Below the pieces are notes generated by a model. It did no database searches and was not told the DNA's origin. It saw only the letters and a list, made by a program, of their open reading frames with translations. Of a stretch of 64,000 nucleotides of DNA, positions 38,605 through 46,756 are shown one piece after another. Origin of the DNA: Streptococcus oralis subsp. dentisani (GTDB lineage: Bacteria; Bacillota; Bacilli; Lactobacillales; Streptococcaceae). The position numbers were made by a program, and so were the translations under genes. Positions within the stretch are counted from its first letter, which is position 1. The number at the start of each line of letters is the position of its first letter. The stretch is taken from the NCBI RefSeq assembly GCF_002096335.1, contig NZ_NCUW01000030.1, positions 434,001 to 498,000 on the forward strand, given 5' to 3'.

Positions 38605-39432
38605 CTAGTTATTCCCAAACTTCTTCACTCTTTCCTCAGCATACTCAATCATCTTCTCAGCCACGTCCTTCTTATAGTCAAAACCCATCTTGTGAGCAAG
38701 GGATTGAGCCTCTTGGTGGAAAAGTTGCATCGTAGCAAACAAAGACTGAGTGATTTTCTCTTTACTTGAAAAATCAAGGAGAGCTGAGAATCCCTTCTCT
38801 TTCTCAGCAGGCAAATAGTTAAAGAGGTACTTGTAGTTCTTTCCGACGTCAACAGTCCCCTTATCACTTGCGACCTGCCAAGATAAGACTTTCAGGAGTT
38901 CTTGTTGACAAATACCGTAGAGATGGTCAGTCGCGTAGATGAGCTGATTCCGACAAATCCCTTTAACCACGTAGGCTGACACCCACCAAAATTCGTTGCA
39001 GGCTTTTTCAAAATCTGTCTGACTAGCTGGGGTTGTCCAATAACGCTCTAGATTTTGAGAATAAGGTTCAAATAAATGTTCTGGATCTTCTAAAACAGTG
39101 AATCCTGCCTCACTATCCACCCACTCTTGAATGTGGTCTTTGGGGCAGAGAGTCAAATCTATCCGATTGCCATCTTCAAAGAGCATAAGATAAAGTCGAC
39201 GGTGACCTAGTACATTATGTTGCTCAATGATACGTTTGCCAAAGGGATCCAACCAAGAAAGGTCACTCGTCAGATTATCTAAATCGTCCACGATATAAAC
39301 AACATCATAGTCTTGAAACTCATCTTTTGGCGCTTTTGTATCAGTCCGTGAACCAGACATAGCGACAGCCTCGACTTGTAAAGTTTCGGCAGTCTGTGAA
39401 ATCACATCGAGCATTTCTGTCTCTGTTCTCAT
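38605..39432 (-). CDS. ANT(6)/AadE-like nucleotidyltransferase
   Basis: A 275-residue homologue of aminoglycoside 6-adenylyltransferases. The start MRTETEMLDVI, the active-site GSRTD (27-31) with DEFQDYDVVY (Asp41, Asp43), YLMLFEDGNRIDLTL and CNEFWWVSAYVVKGICR align with ANT(6)-Ia by memory. It lacks several C-terminal features of the classical plasmid enzyme and sits among chromosomal genes without mobile elements. Streptomycin resistance cannot be assumed; it may modify another molecule. It lies between the RelA/SpoT-fold gene and the helical-protein gene, all on the same strand with short gaps. Confidence 0.82.
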   Translation of the reverse strand: MRTETEMLDVISQTAETLQVEAVAMSGSRTDTKAPKDEFQDYDVVYIVDDLDNLTSDLSWLDPFGKRIIEQHNVLGHRRLYLMLFEDGNRIDLTLCPKDHIQEWVDSEAGFTVLEDPEHLFEPYSQNLERYWTTPASQTDFEKACNEFWWVSAYVVKGICRNQLIYATDHLYGICQQELLKVLSWQVASDKGTVDVGKNYKYLFNYLPAEKEKGFSALLDFSSKEKITQSLFATMQLFHQEAQSLAHKMGFDYKKDVAEKMIEYAEERVKKFGNN

Positions 39433-39459
39433 ATCAATTCCTTCTCGTTTTATCGGGTA

Positions 39460-40197
39460 TTAGTTATCTACTTCTTGCTTGCTTTTCTTTGGTGTTAATT
39501 TTTTATAGCGACTACGGATAGTGTTGAGATGGTCACGGAGATCGGCATACTGCTTTTTATCTGGATAAGCATAGGCGTTGATTGCAGTAAAATCCACAAG
39601 GAAGTCATAGATTTCTTGTAGTTTCGCACGGACTTCCTTGTTTTGACTAGGTGCCTTGCCTTTTTGCTCAGCCAAGCGCTCCTTATAGGCTTTTTCAAAC
39701 TGAGCCTGTGCCTTTGTCAAGGTTTCTACATGAGTTGTCAAATGCAGGGTTGAAAGAGCAGTTTGGTAGTCAGTATCTTTTAGCTCCTTGAGCAAATGGT
39801 TAATAGCTTCTGTCTCTTTTTCGTAGCTCATACTCGTTAGCCCAGCATAATTTTTGAAAAGTTTGCTGAGTTTGTCGTAAGCTTCCTTGCTACTTGCCTC
39901 TTTCACACGAGAAAAGGCCTTGACCAAACCAGTCAAGGTAGAAAGCGCATCATCACGCTCACGATCAGACGCTTCCAAACTAGCCACCGTTTGACTGGCC
40001 TTGGAACGGTGCAAACCAGCTTGCAAAGTCTCAAGAAGTTTCTCCATATCCTCAAGCTTCGTTGCGTAAACCTGCTCAGACTTATTGGCTTTTGTAAAAA
40101 TTCCAAACTCGTCCTTGCTCTCAGATAGAAGTTGGAAGAATTCGTTGTTTTCTAAATTGCGTACAGTTAAACTTGTGATACCATATTCTTTTTTCAT
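39460..40197 (-). CDS. Helical protein of unknown function (DUF6261-like)
   Basis: A 245-residue, mostly alpha-helical, charged protein beginning MKKEYGITSLTVRNLENNEF and ending in a basic tail (RYKKLTPKKSKQEVDN). The pattern of long helices (about 45-110, 130-190 and 195-235) recalls DUF6261 proteins, but I am not certain. No catalytic motif or membrane segment is visible. AAAGAGG lies upstream of the ATG. It precedes the ANT(6)-like gene by 27 nt and so is probably cotranscribed. Confidence 0.65.
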   Translation of the reverse strand: MKKEYGITSLTVRNLENNEFFQLLSESKDEFGIFTKANKSEQVYATKLEDMEKLLETLQAGLHRSKASQTVASLEASDRERDDALSTLTGLVKAFSRVKEASSKEAYDKLSKLFKNYAGLTSMSYEKETEAINHLLKELKDTDYQTALSTLHLTTHVETLTKAQAQFEKAYKERLAEQKGKAPSQNKEVRAKLQEIYDFLVDFTAINAYAYPDKKQYADLRDHLNTIRSRYKKLTPKKSKQEVDN

Positions 40198-40280
40198 AAA
40201 ACTCCTCTTTCAATAATGTGTTTTTAAGTTTTTGCTCTAAAACAATTCAGAACATATCTAAATATTCGTATTTTACTCCA

Positions 40281-40314
40281 ATAACTCAAAACACATATGT
40301 GTGTTTTAGGTTAT
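40281..40314. promoter_or_regulatory. Extended dyad upstream of the helical-protein gene
   Basis: Inner perfect arms AAAACACA / TGTGTTTT around TATG, and outer ATAAC / GTTAT after 2-nt bulges. It lies about 85 nt before the gene start on the minus strand. It has no T-run and is more like an operator than a terminator. A second arm pair (TCCCACT / AGTGGGA) lies at 40317-40344. Confidence 0.45.
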
Positions 40315-40410
40315 TTCCCACTAGACAAGATATTCTACAAGTGGGATTTCTTGTTTTAAAACTGGGAAAGGTGATTATTCGTGTGGGATATTGTTTCAAA
40401 ATAGTAAAAA

Positions 40411-41943
40411 TCAAAAATACTTCTGTAGATGTATTCCTGTTTCATAAAAATGGAGGCTTGCCGTTTTCTCTGCAAGTGATGCTTCATTTGCTATTGTTTT
40501 ATACGCTGGAGGAAAATACTGAAGAAGTGAATCTGACTCAAACATTGTTAAGTCTCCAATATCTTTTAAAATGGGATTGACATTTTTTTCTTGTTCATTT
40601 CTATCATAATCACTGTCATAATCTAAGAAATAATTCGATTCGTTTTTGAAATCATTATACATTTTCTCATCAAAAAGACTAATGAATCGATGATAAATAA
40701 AATTAAGTTCAAACCAAGCTCTTCTGTAGGGATTACCAAAAATGGTTTGTGCAATCCCTACTGAAATAGACTCGTCAAATCCTTGGGACATTAGTGCCTT
40801 TTTTAAATAACTAAATATGAACCAATCTTTAATTTCAGTTCTTTCAAGAGGGTTATCAAACTCCAAATCCCAGTTAGGATTATAATCAGGATTTACTATA
40901 GTTGGAATTACAAACCTTCCATGTGCAGCTGCATTTCTTATAATCCTTAAATATGAAAGTACTTTTTTATGTAAAACAATATCTCTGACAAAAGGAGTTA
41001 ATAAACGCCCCCCTGTAGAGATACTTTCTTTTGAAAAAGCATCAAACTTATAAAGCAAAGATTCTAAAGTACTCAAATCCATTTGATCCATTAAATCATC
41101 TAATGGGATTATATCGGAATTAATATAATCAAATTTATCTGAGTAACTTAGATACTTATATCTGTTTTGGGCTCTTTTATATTGTCTTTCTTTAACATCG
41201 TCGGTGGAAGTTTTCCAATGCCTAACAACTCTAGCAGCAATTTCATCTCCACCTTCTCTTTGAGTAGCTAATCTACTTAATAAACTTTTGTATGAATTTT
41301 CAATCCCTAATATCCATCTTAATATCTTTTCCCTGAACACTTTATCAATATCGTCAATTTTAACAATGTGTTTTACATCAATTTTTTTTAAATTACCCAA
41401 AGTTTTTTCAATAAAAAGACCATTAATAATATAATCTAACATATAGGGTTGGAATCCTATTTTTTTCAAATATTCATATAAAATAGCTTCATCATCTACC
41501 AAAACAGAATCATAAAAATTTTTTAACACAGAAGCAGTAAACTGATCAACCGCCAAATCAAGCTCTCTGATTTCGTTTTCCATTTGATTTTTGGTTGGTA
41601 GTTGAATATTAAACAAATCAAATTTTTCTTTTACTTGTTCCAAATAGGACTTTGATTCCACACGCTTTTCCTGAATTAAATTTCGAGAATCAAACTTTAA
41701 GTCACCAGCTTCTCTAATTTTCTTATCTCTAAGATTCACTCCTTTTTTTATATTAAACTCTACCTCTTTGCTATATTCAATGTACTCAATACCATCTATT
41801 TCTTTTATCATCTCAGGAGTAAACTGAAATGGAAGTTCCTCACCTTCTTGACCAAAACTATCCGTAGAAATATATCCGTAATTTCTAAATAGCTTGATAA
41901 TTCTTCCTACACCTTTTTGCTTCTTGTTTTTATTTTTTCCCAT
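40411..41943 (-). CDS. Cold-shock-like OB domain fused to an Abi (HEPN) putative RNase
   Basis: A 510-residue protein. Residues about 11-82 look like a cold-shock/OB fold (VGRIIKLFRNYGYISTDSFG, then LPFQFTPEMI, then VEFNIKKG). A helical linker follows, and residues about 195-480 resemble Abi_2/AbiD-AbiF proteins. The Abi part carries the HEPN RNase signature R336-NAAA-H341 inside YLRIIRNAAAHGRF. HEPN Abi proteins abort phage infection by cleaving RNA. The N-terminal OB domain is not usual for the family and could bind RNA. Codon use is visibly more A/T-rich than in parC and parE, suggesting transfer. It lies directly downstream of parE (34 nt). Confidence 0.75.
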   Translation of the reverse strand: MGKNKNKKQKGVGRIIKLFRNYGYISTDSFGQEGEELPFQFTPEMIKEIDGIEYIEYSKEVEFNIKKGVNLRDKKIREAGDLKFDSRNLIQEKRVESKSYLEQVKEKFDLFNIQLPTKNQMENEIRELDLAVDQFTASVLKNFYDSVLVDDEAILYEYLKKIGFQPYMLDYIINGLFIEKTLGNLKKIDVKHIVKIDDIDKVFREKILRWILGIENSYKSLLSRLATQREGGDEIAARVVRHWKTSTDDVKERQYKRAQNRYKYLSYSDKFDYINSDIIPLDDLMDQMDLSTLESLLYKFDAFSKESISTGGRLLTPFVRDIVLHKKVLSYLRIIRNAAAHGRFVIPTIVNPDYNPNWDLEFDNPLERTEIKDWFIFSYLKKALMSQGFDESISVGIAQTIFGNPYRRAWFELNFIYHRFISLFDEKMYNDFKNESNYFLDYDSDYDRNEQEKNVNPILKDIGDLTMFESDSLLQYFPPAYKTIANEASLAEKTASLHFYETGIHLQKYF

Positions 41944-41977
41944 TCTAAAAACTCCTATAACCTATACCTTCAATTTC

Positions 41978-43927
41978 TCAAAACACCATCTCCCCACTCT
42001 CTTCCAGCGTAAACTTGACATTATCCTCAATCCATTTACGTCGTGGTTCGACCTTATCTCCCATGAGGACATTAACGCGACGTTCTGCGCGTGCTAGGTC
42101 TTCAATCGTGACACGGATAAGAGTGCGGGTTTCTGGATTCATGGTTGTTTCCCAGAGTTGGTCCGCATTCATCTCTCCTAGACCTTTGTAGCGTTGAAGG
42201 GTAGCGCCTTTACCAAACTGCTTGCGGAGTTCTTCTAGCTCTCCGTCCGTCCAAGCATAAGCTACTTCTTCTTTCTTGCCTTTGCCTTTGGACATCTTGT
42301 AAAGAGGCGGAAGGGCGATATAGACATGTCCTGCCTCGACTAGTGGACGCATATAGCGGTAGAAAAAGGTTAAGAGCAAGGTCTGAATGTGGGCACCATC
42401 TGTATCCGCATCGGTCATGATAATGATCTTGTCATAGTTGGCATCTTCAATAGAAAAATCTGCTCCCACACCCGCACCGATGGTATAAATCATGGTATTG
42501 ATTTCTTCATTTTTGAGGATATCCGCCATCTTAGCCTTGGCTGTATTGATAACCTTACCTCGAAGGGGTAAGATAGCCTGGAACTTACGATCACGACCTT
42601 GCTTGGCAGAACCGCCGGCAGAGTCCCCCTCAACTAGGTAGAGTTCATTCTTTGCAGGGTTTTTAGACTGGGCTGGAGTCAATTTACCAGAAAGCAAGCC
42701 CTTGTCTTTTTTATTTTTCTTACCATTTCGGCTCTCATCACGCGCTTTGCGAGCTGCCTCACGAGCATCACGCGCCTTGATAGCCTTGCGAATGAGATTG
42801 GAAGCCAGTTCCCCATTTTCCATAAGGAAGAAGGTCAACTTATCAGCCACAATCCCATCCACAACTGGACGAGCCAGAGGACTTCCAAGTTTGTCCTTTG
42901 TCTGACCCTCAAACTGGAGGTGTTCTTCCGGAACCAGAATAGATAGAACGGCTGCTAAACCTTCACGGTAATCTGACCCTTCAAGGTTTTTATCTTTTTC
43001 CTTGAGAAGCCCTGTCTTACGAGCGTAGTCATTCATGACCTTAGTAATGGCAGACTTAAGTCCTGTCTCATGCGTTCCACCATCTTTAGTACGAACGTTA
43101 TTGACAAAGGATAGAATGTTATCTGAAAATCCATCATTGTACTGGAGGGCAACTTCCACTTGGAAACCATTGTCTTCGCCTTCAAAATATAGGACTGGCG
43201 TCAAGGTTTCCTTGTCTTCATTGAGGTAAGAAACAAAGTCTTGTACCCCGTTCTCATAATGGAATTCGATTGCTTCATCTGTTCGCTTATCTGTCAAAGA
43301 CAAGGTAACATTTTTTAAGAGAAAGGCTGACTCATTGAGACGTTCTGAAATGGTATTGTACTTGAAGTCAGTCGTAGAAAAAATCGTCGCGTCAGGCATG
43401 AAAGTGACTTTGGTACCTGTCTTAGACTTGGGTGCTGTACCAATTTTCTTCAAGGTTGTGACGGGTTTCCCGCCATTTTCAAAACGTTGCTTGTAGACTG
43501 TACCGTCACGGGTAATTTCAACTTCCAACCAACTTGAGAGTGCATTAACAACCGAAGAACCGACTCCGTGAAGACCACCAGATGTTTTGTAGCCACCCTG
43601 ACCGAATTTTCCTCCAGCGTGGAGAATGGTAAAGATAACCTCAACAGTTGGAATTCCCATGGCGTGCATCCCAGTCGGCATCCCTCGACCATGGTCTTGT
43701 ACGGTTAAACTTCCGTCTTTATTGATGGTCACATCAATGCGGTCACCAAATCCAGACAAGGCTTCATCGACTGCATTATCCACAATTTCCCAGACTAGGT
43801 GATGGAGGCCAGCACCGTCAGTCGATCCAATATACATCCCCGGACGTTTACGGACCGCATCCAACCCTTCTAGCACCTGAATGGCGTCATCATTGTAGTT
43901 ATTAATATTGATTTCCTTTTTTGACAC
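41978..43927 (-). CDS. parE: DNA topoisomerase IV subunit B
   Basis: ATPase subunit of topoisomerase IV, 649 residues. The GHKL ATPase has [13 protein letters not shown] and [12 protein letters not shown]; the Toprim domain has [16 protein letters not shown] and [14 protein letters not shown]. The start codon is GTG (43927-43925), with AGGAGG 6 nt upstream; no ATG fits. In pneumococcus parC follows closely, whereas here about 4.2 kb of other genes intervene. The promoter lies at 43957-43985. Confidence 0.97.
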   Translation of the reverse strand: MSKKEININNYNDDAIQVLEGLDAVRKRPGMYIGSTDGAGLHHLVWEIVDNAVDEALSGFGDRIDVTINKDGSLTVQDHGRGMPTGMHAMGIPTVEVIFTILHAGGKFGQGGYKTSGGLHGVGSSVVNALSSWLEVEITRDGTVYKQRFENGGKPVTTLKKIGTAPKSKTGTKVTFMPDATIFSTTDFKYNTISERLNESAFLLKNVTLSLTDKRTDEAIEFHYENGVQDFVSYLNEDKETLTPVLYFEGEDNGFQVEVALQYNDGFSDNILSFVNNVRTKDGGTHETGLKSAITKVMNDYARKTGLLKEKDKNLEGSDYREGLAAVLSILVPEEHLQFEGQTKDKLGSPLARPVVDGIVADKLTFFLMENGELASNLIRKAIKARDAREAARKARDESRNGKKNKKDKGLLSGKLTPAQSKNPAKNELYLVEGDSAGGSAKQGRDRKFQAILPLRGKVINTAKAKMADILKNEEINTMIYTIGAGVGADFSIEDANYDKIIIMTDADTDGAHIQTLLLTFFYRYMRPLVEAGHVYIALPPLYKMSKGKGKKEEVAYAWTDGELEELRKQFGKGATLQRYKGLGEMNADQLWETTMNPETRTLIRVTIEDLARAERRVNVLMGDKVEPRRKWIEDNVKFTLEESGEMVF

Positions 43928-43956
43928 AAGGAACCTCCTATTTGTTCATCTTTTCT

Positions 43957-43985
43957 ATTTTACAGGTTTTCTAGCAATTTTGCAA
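43957..43985 (-). promoter_or_regulatory. Promoter of parE
   Basis: Minus strand TTGCAA, a 17-nt spacer ending TG, then TAAAAT. Confidence 0.7.
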
Positions 43986-44026
43986 AGCTTTTCCCTTTCA
44001 GCTGTCACAATTTCACAGGATATTCT

Positions 44027-44056
44027 CTGACTTTCGATACCATTTCATGGTATAAT
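44027..44056 (+). promoter_or_regulatory. plsY promoter with overlapping palindrome
   Basis: CTGACT (44027-44032), an 18-nt spacer and TATAAT (44051-44056) extended by TGG. The palindrome ATACCAT-TTC-ATGGTAT (44037-44053) overlaps the spacer and -10. Transcription should start at about 44062-44064, on the ATG. Confidence 0.65.
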
Positions 44057-44062
44057 AGGTCT

Positions 44063-44704
44063 ATGATGACATTTGTATTATTAATTTTAGCTTATTTGCT
44101 AGGTTCGATTCCGTCTGGTCTCTGGATTGGACAAATCTTCTTTCAAACAAATCTGCGTGAACATGGTTCTGGAAATACTGGTACGACCAATACTTTCCGT
44201 ATTTTGGGTAAGAAAGCAGGGATGGCAACTTTTGTGATTGACTTCTGTAAAGGGACCTTGGCCACTCTCCTTCCTATTCTTTTCCACCTTCAAGGTATAT
44301 CACCTCTTGTATTTGGACTTTTGGCTGTGATTGGACATACTTTCCCTATCTTTGCAGGATTTAAGGGTGGCAAGGCTGTTGCAACCAGTGCTGGAGTGAT
44401 TTTCGGATTTGCGCCTGTTTTCTGTCTCTATCTAGCAATCGTATTCTTTGGAAGCCTCTATCTAGGCAGTATGATTTCACTGTCTAGCGTTACCGCTTCT
44501 ATCGCAGCCGTTATCGGAGTTCTCCTATTTCCACTATTTGGTTTTATCCTAAACAGCTATGACCCTCTCTTCATTTTGATTATCCTAGCACTTGCTAGCT
44601 TGATTATCATTCGTCACAAGGATAATATCACACGTATCAAAAATAAAACTGAAAATCTTGTCCCTTGGGGGTTGAACCTAACCCATCAAAATCCAAAAAA
44701 ATAA
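44063..44704 (+). CDS. plsY: Glycerol-3-phosphate acyltransferase PlsY
   Basis: Integral membrane enzyme using acyl-phosphate to acylate glycerol-3-phosphate, the first step of phospholipid synthesis with PlsX. It has 213 residues and five helices. The motifs are GSIPSG(LWIG), [12 protein letters not shown], and the later [21 protein letters not shown]. It starts ATG-ATG at 44063/44066. No Shine-Dalgarno is present, and the TATAAT ends only 6 nt before the first ATG, so the mRNA is probably leaderless. It diverges from parE and ends in its own terminator. Confidence 0.95.
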   Translation: MMTFVLLILAYLLGSIPSGLWIGQIFFQTNLREHGSGNTGTTNTFRILGKKAGMATFVIDFCKGTLATLLPILFHLQGISPLVFGLLAVIGHTFPIFAGFKGGKAVATSAGVIFGFAPVFCLYLAIVFFGSLYLGSMISLSSVTASIAAVIGVLLFPLFGFILNSYDPLFILIILALASLIIIRHKDNITRIKNKTENLVPWGLNLTHQNPKK

Positions 44705-44734
44705 AACGCCAGTTTGAAACTGACGTTTTTTTGT
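44703..44734. terminator. Terminator between plsY and the nucleoside transporter genes
   Basis: Stem AAACG-C-CAGTTT / AAACTG-A-CGTTT with one mismatch, then a T-run on the plus strand and an A-run on the other side. It suits convergent genes. Confidence 0.8.
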
Positions 44735-44738
44735 ATGC

Positions 44739-45695
44739 TTATTTTGACTTGATGTAGTTGATACCGTCTGCCTTAGGTGCAACTGCTTTTCCAAAGAAGG
44801 CTGCCAAGACAAGGATAGTCAAGACATAAGGCGCGATTTGAAGGTAAACCGCTGGCACTCCTTGTAGGAAAGGTAATTGAGAACCGATAACTGCCAAACT
44901 TTGTGAAAGTCCAAAGAAAAGACTAGAAAGCATAGCACCAATTGGGTTCCATTTACCAAAGATCATCGCAGCAAGGGCGATAAATCCAGGACCGACAATA
45001 GTTGTCACTGAGAAGTTAACTGAAATGGATTGAGCATAAATCGCTCCCCCAATTCCACCAAGGAAACCTGAAATAACAACCCCAAGATATCGCATCTTGT
45101 AGACATTGATCCCCAAGGTATCCGCTGCTTGAGGGTGTTCACCAACAGAGCGAAGACGAAGACCAAAACGTGTCTTAAAGAGAATAAACCAAGCAAGGAA
45201 AGAGAAGGCAATCGCGATATAACCTAGTAGACTGGTTGACTTGAAGAAGATATCTCCAATCACAGGGATATCAGCCAAAACTGGGAAATCAAAACGTCCA
45301 AAAGTCTGGCTTAAGTTATCCGTTTGTCCTTTGTTATAAAGAACTTTAACCAAGAAAACTGCTAGGGCAGGAGCCATCAAGTTCAATACTGTACCACTGA
45401 CAACATGGTCCGCACGGAAATGAACTGTAGCGACTGCATGGATGAGAGAGAAAATAGCTCCCACAATACCAGCAACTAACAAGGAAATCCAAGGAGTCGC
45501 TGTTCCAAGTTGTTCTGCAAACTCAAGGTTAAAGACAACCCCAGAAAAGGCTCCCATAACCATAATTCCTTCAAGACCGACGTTAACGACACCACCACGT
45601 TCAGAGAAGACTCCTCCGATACTCGTAAAAATAAGTGGTGCTGAGTAAATCAGCATAGAAGAGACCAAGAGGGTGAGTAATGTTGTAATAGACAT
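44739..45695 (-). CDS. Nucleoside ABC transporter permease (second)
   Basis: BPD_transp_2 type permease of 318 residues with eight to nine helices; FSERGGVVNVGLEGIMVMGA near the N-terminus is the family signature. Together with the gene 2 nt upstream it forms the channel of the PnrA-dependent nucleoside importer. It is the last gene of the operon, followed by a terminator. Confidence 0.9.
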   Translation of the reverse strand: MSITTLLTLLVSSMLIYSAPLIFTSIGGVFSERGGVVNVGLEGIMVMGAFSGVVFNLEFAEQLGTATPWISLLVAGIVGAIFSLIHAVATVHFRADHVVSGTVLNLMAPALAVFLVKVLYNKGQTDNLSQTFGRFDFPVLADIPVIGDIFFKSTSLLGYIAIAFSFLAWFILFKTRFGLRLRSVGEHPQAADTLGINVYKMRYLGVVISGFLGGIGGAIYAQSISVNFSVTTIVGPGFIALAAMIFGKWNPIGAMLSSLFFGLSQSLAVIGSQLPFLQGVPAVYLQIAPYVLTILVLAAFFGKAVAPKADGINYIKSK

Positions 45696-45697
45696 CC

Positions 45698-46756
45698 TTA
45701 CTTACCTCCTTTAACTTGTTTTTTAGGTTTGACAAAGCGTTCGATAATATAGTGAACGCTGACAAAGAAGATAATAGACGCTGTTACAATGCTGACAAGC
45801 TCAGATGGAACTTGCGCAGCGTTCATACCCGGTGCTCCTACTTGCAAAACTCCAAATAAAAAGGCCGCAAAGAGAATTCCAATTGGTGAATTTCCAGCAA
45901 GCAAACTAACTGCCATCCCGTTAAATCCGATAGCTAATGATGATCCCTGAACGTAAACGTTTTGGAAAGTTCCAAGACCTTCGACCGCTCCACCAAGACC
46001 AGCCAAAGCACCAGAGATAATCATTGATAGAATGATTGTACGTTTTGCTGAAATACCAGCGTACTCTGAGGCATGGGGATTGAGACCAACTGCACGAATT
46101 TCAAAACCGAGAGTCGTTTTCTTTAGCAAGAACCAAATCACAGCTACAGCAATGATTGCAAAGAAGATTCCGATATTCATACGGGAATTTCCAGTCAACT
46201 CTGATAACCATGGTGTCTGGTATGTAGCGTTGGCACTAACACGAATCGTTGAGTCTGTACTTTGCATAATATCTTTCGGAAAGGCATGAATAAAGGCATT
46301 TCCCACATACAATACAATGTAGTTCATCATGATGGTCACGATAACCTCTGACGTACCGAGATAGGCTCTGAGGATACCTGGAATCGCACCAACAATTCCA
46401 CCTGCGATCAAAGCAATGATCACTGTCAATGGAATCAAAACGAGACGAGGCATATCTGGATTTGACAAGGCAAACCAACCACTGAGAATCCAGCCTGCAA
46501 GTGCTTGACCAGGAAGTCCAACGTTAAAGAAACCTGCTCGACTGGCAACTGCGAAACCAAGACCTATCAAGACAAGAGGACCCATGGCACGGAAAATTTC
46601 ACCAACTCCACGAAGACTACCGAAAGCTGTATAGAACAACTCCTCATAACCCCAGATAGCATCATATCCGAAGATCCACATGACAATGGCTCCGAGCAAG
46701 ATTCCTAAGAATACGGAAATCAAGGGAACCGAAATTTGTTGTAATTTTTTAGACAT
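45698..46756 (-). CDS. Nucleoside ABC transporter permease (first)
   Basis: A 352-residue BPD_transp_2 permease beginning MSKKLQQISVPLISVFLGIL at 46756. An in-frame ATG nine codons upstream lies inside the ATPase gene and is less likely. It contains GFFNVGLPGQALAGW, HASEYAGISAKR and GFNGMAVSLLAGNSPIG motifs of purine nucleoside transporters. It overlaps the ATPase gene by 8 nt and precedes the second permease by 2 nt. Confidence 0.9.
   Translation of the reverse strand: MSKKLQQISVPLISVFLGILLGAIVMWIFGYDAIWGYEELFYTAFGSLRGVGEIFRAMGPLVLIGLGFAVASRAGFFNVGLPGQALAGWILSGWFALSNPDMPRLVLIPLTVIIALIAGGIVGAIPGILRAYLGTSEVIVTIMMNYIVLYVGNAFIHAFPKDIMQSTDSTIRVSANATYQTPWLSELTGNSRMNIGIFFAIIAVAVIWFLLKKTTLGFEIRAVGLNPHASEYAGISAKRTIILSMIISGALAGLGGAVEGLGTFQNVYVQGSSLAIGFNGMAVSLLAGNSPIGILFAAFLFGVLQVGAPGMNAAQVPSELVSIVTASIIFFVSVHYIIERFVKPKKQVKGGK

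Noticed and set aside
38605..39432. Calling this a streptomycin-resistance gene outright
   Set aside because: Motif similarity is strong, but sequence alone does not show activity on streptomycin, and the context is not a resistance element.
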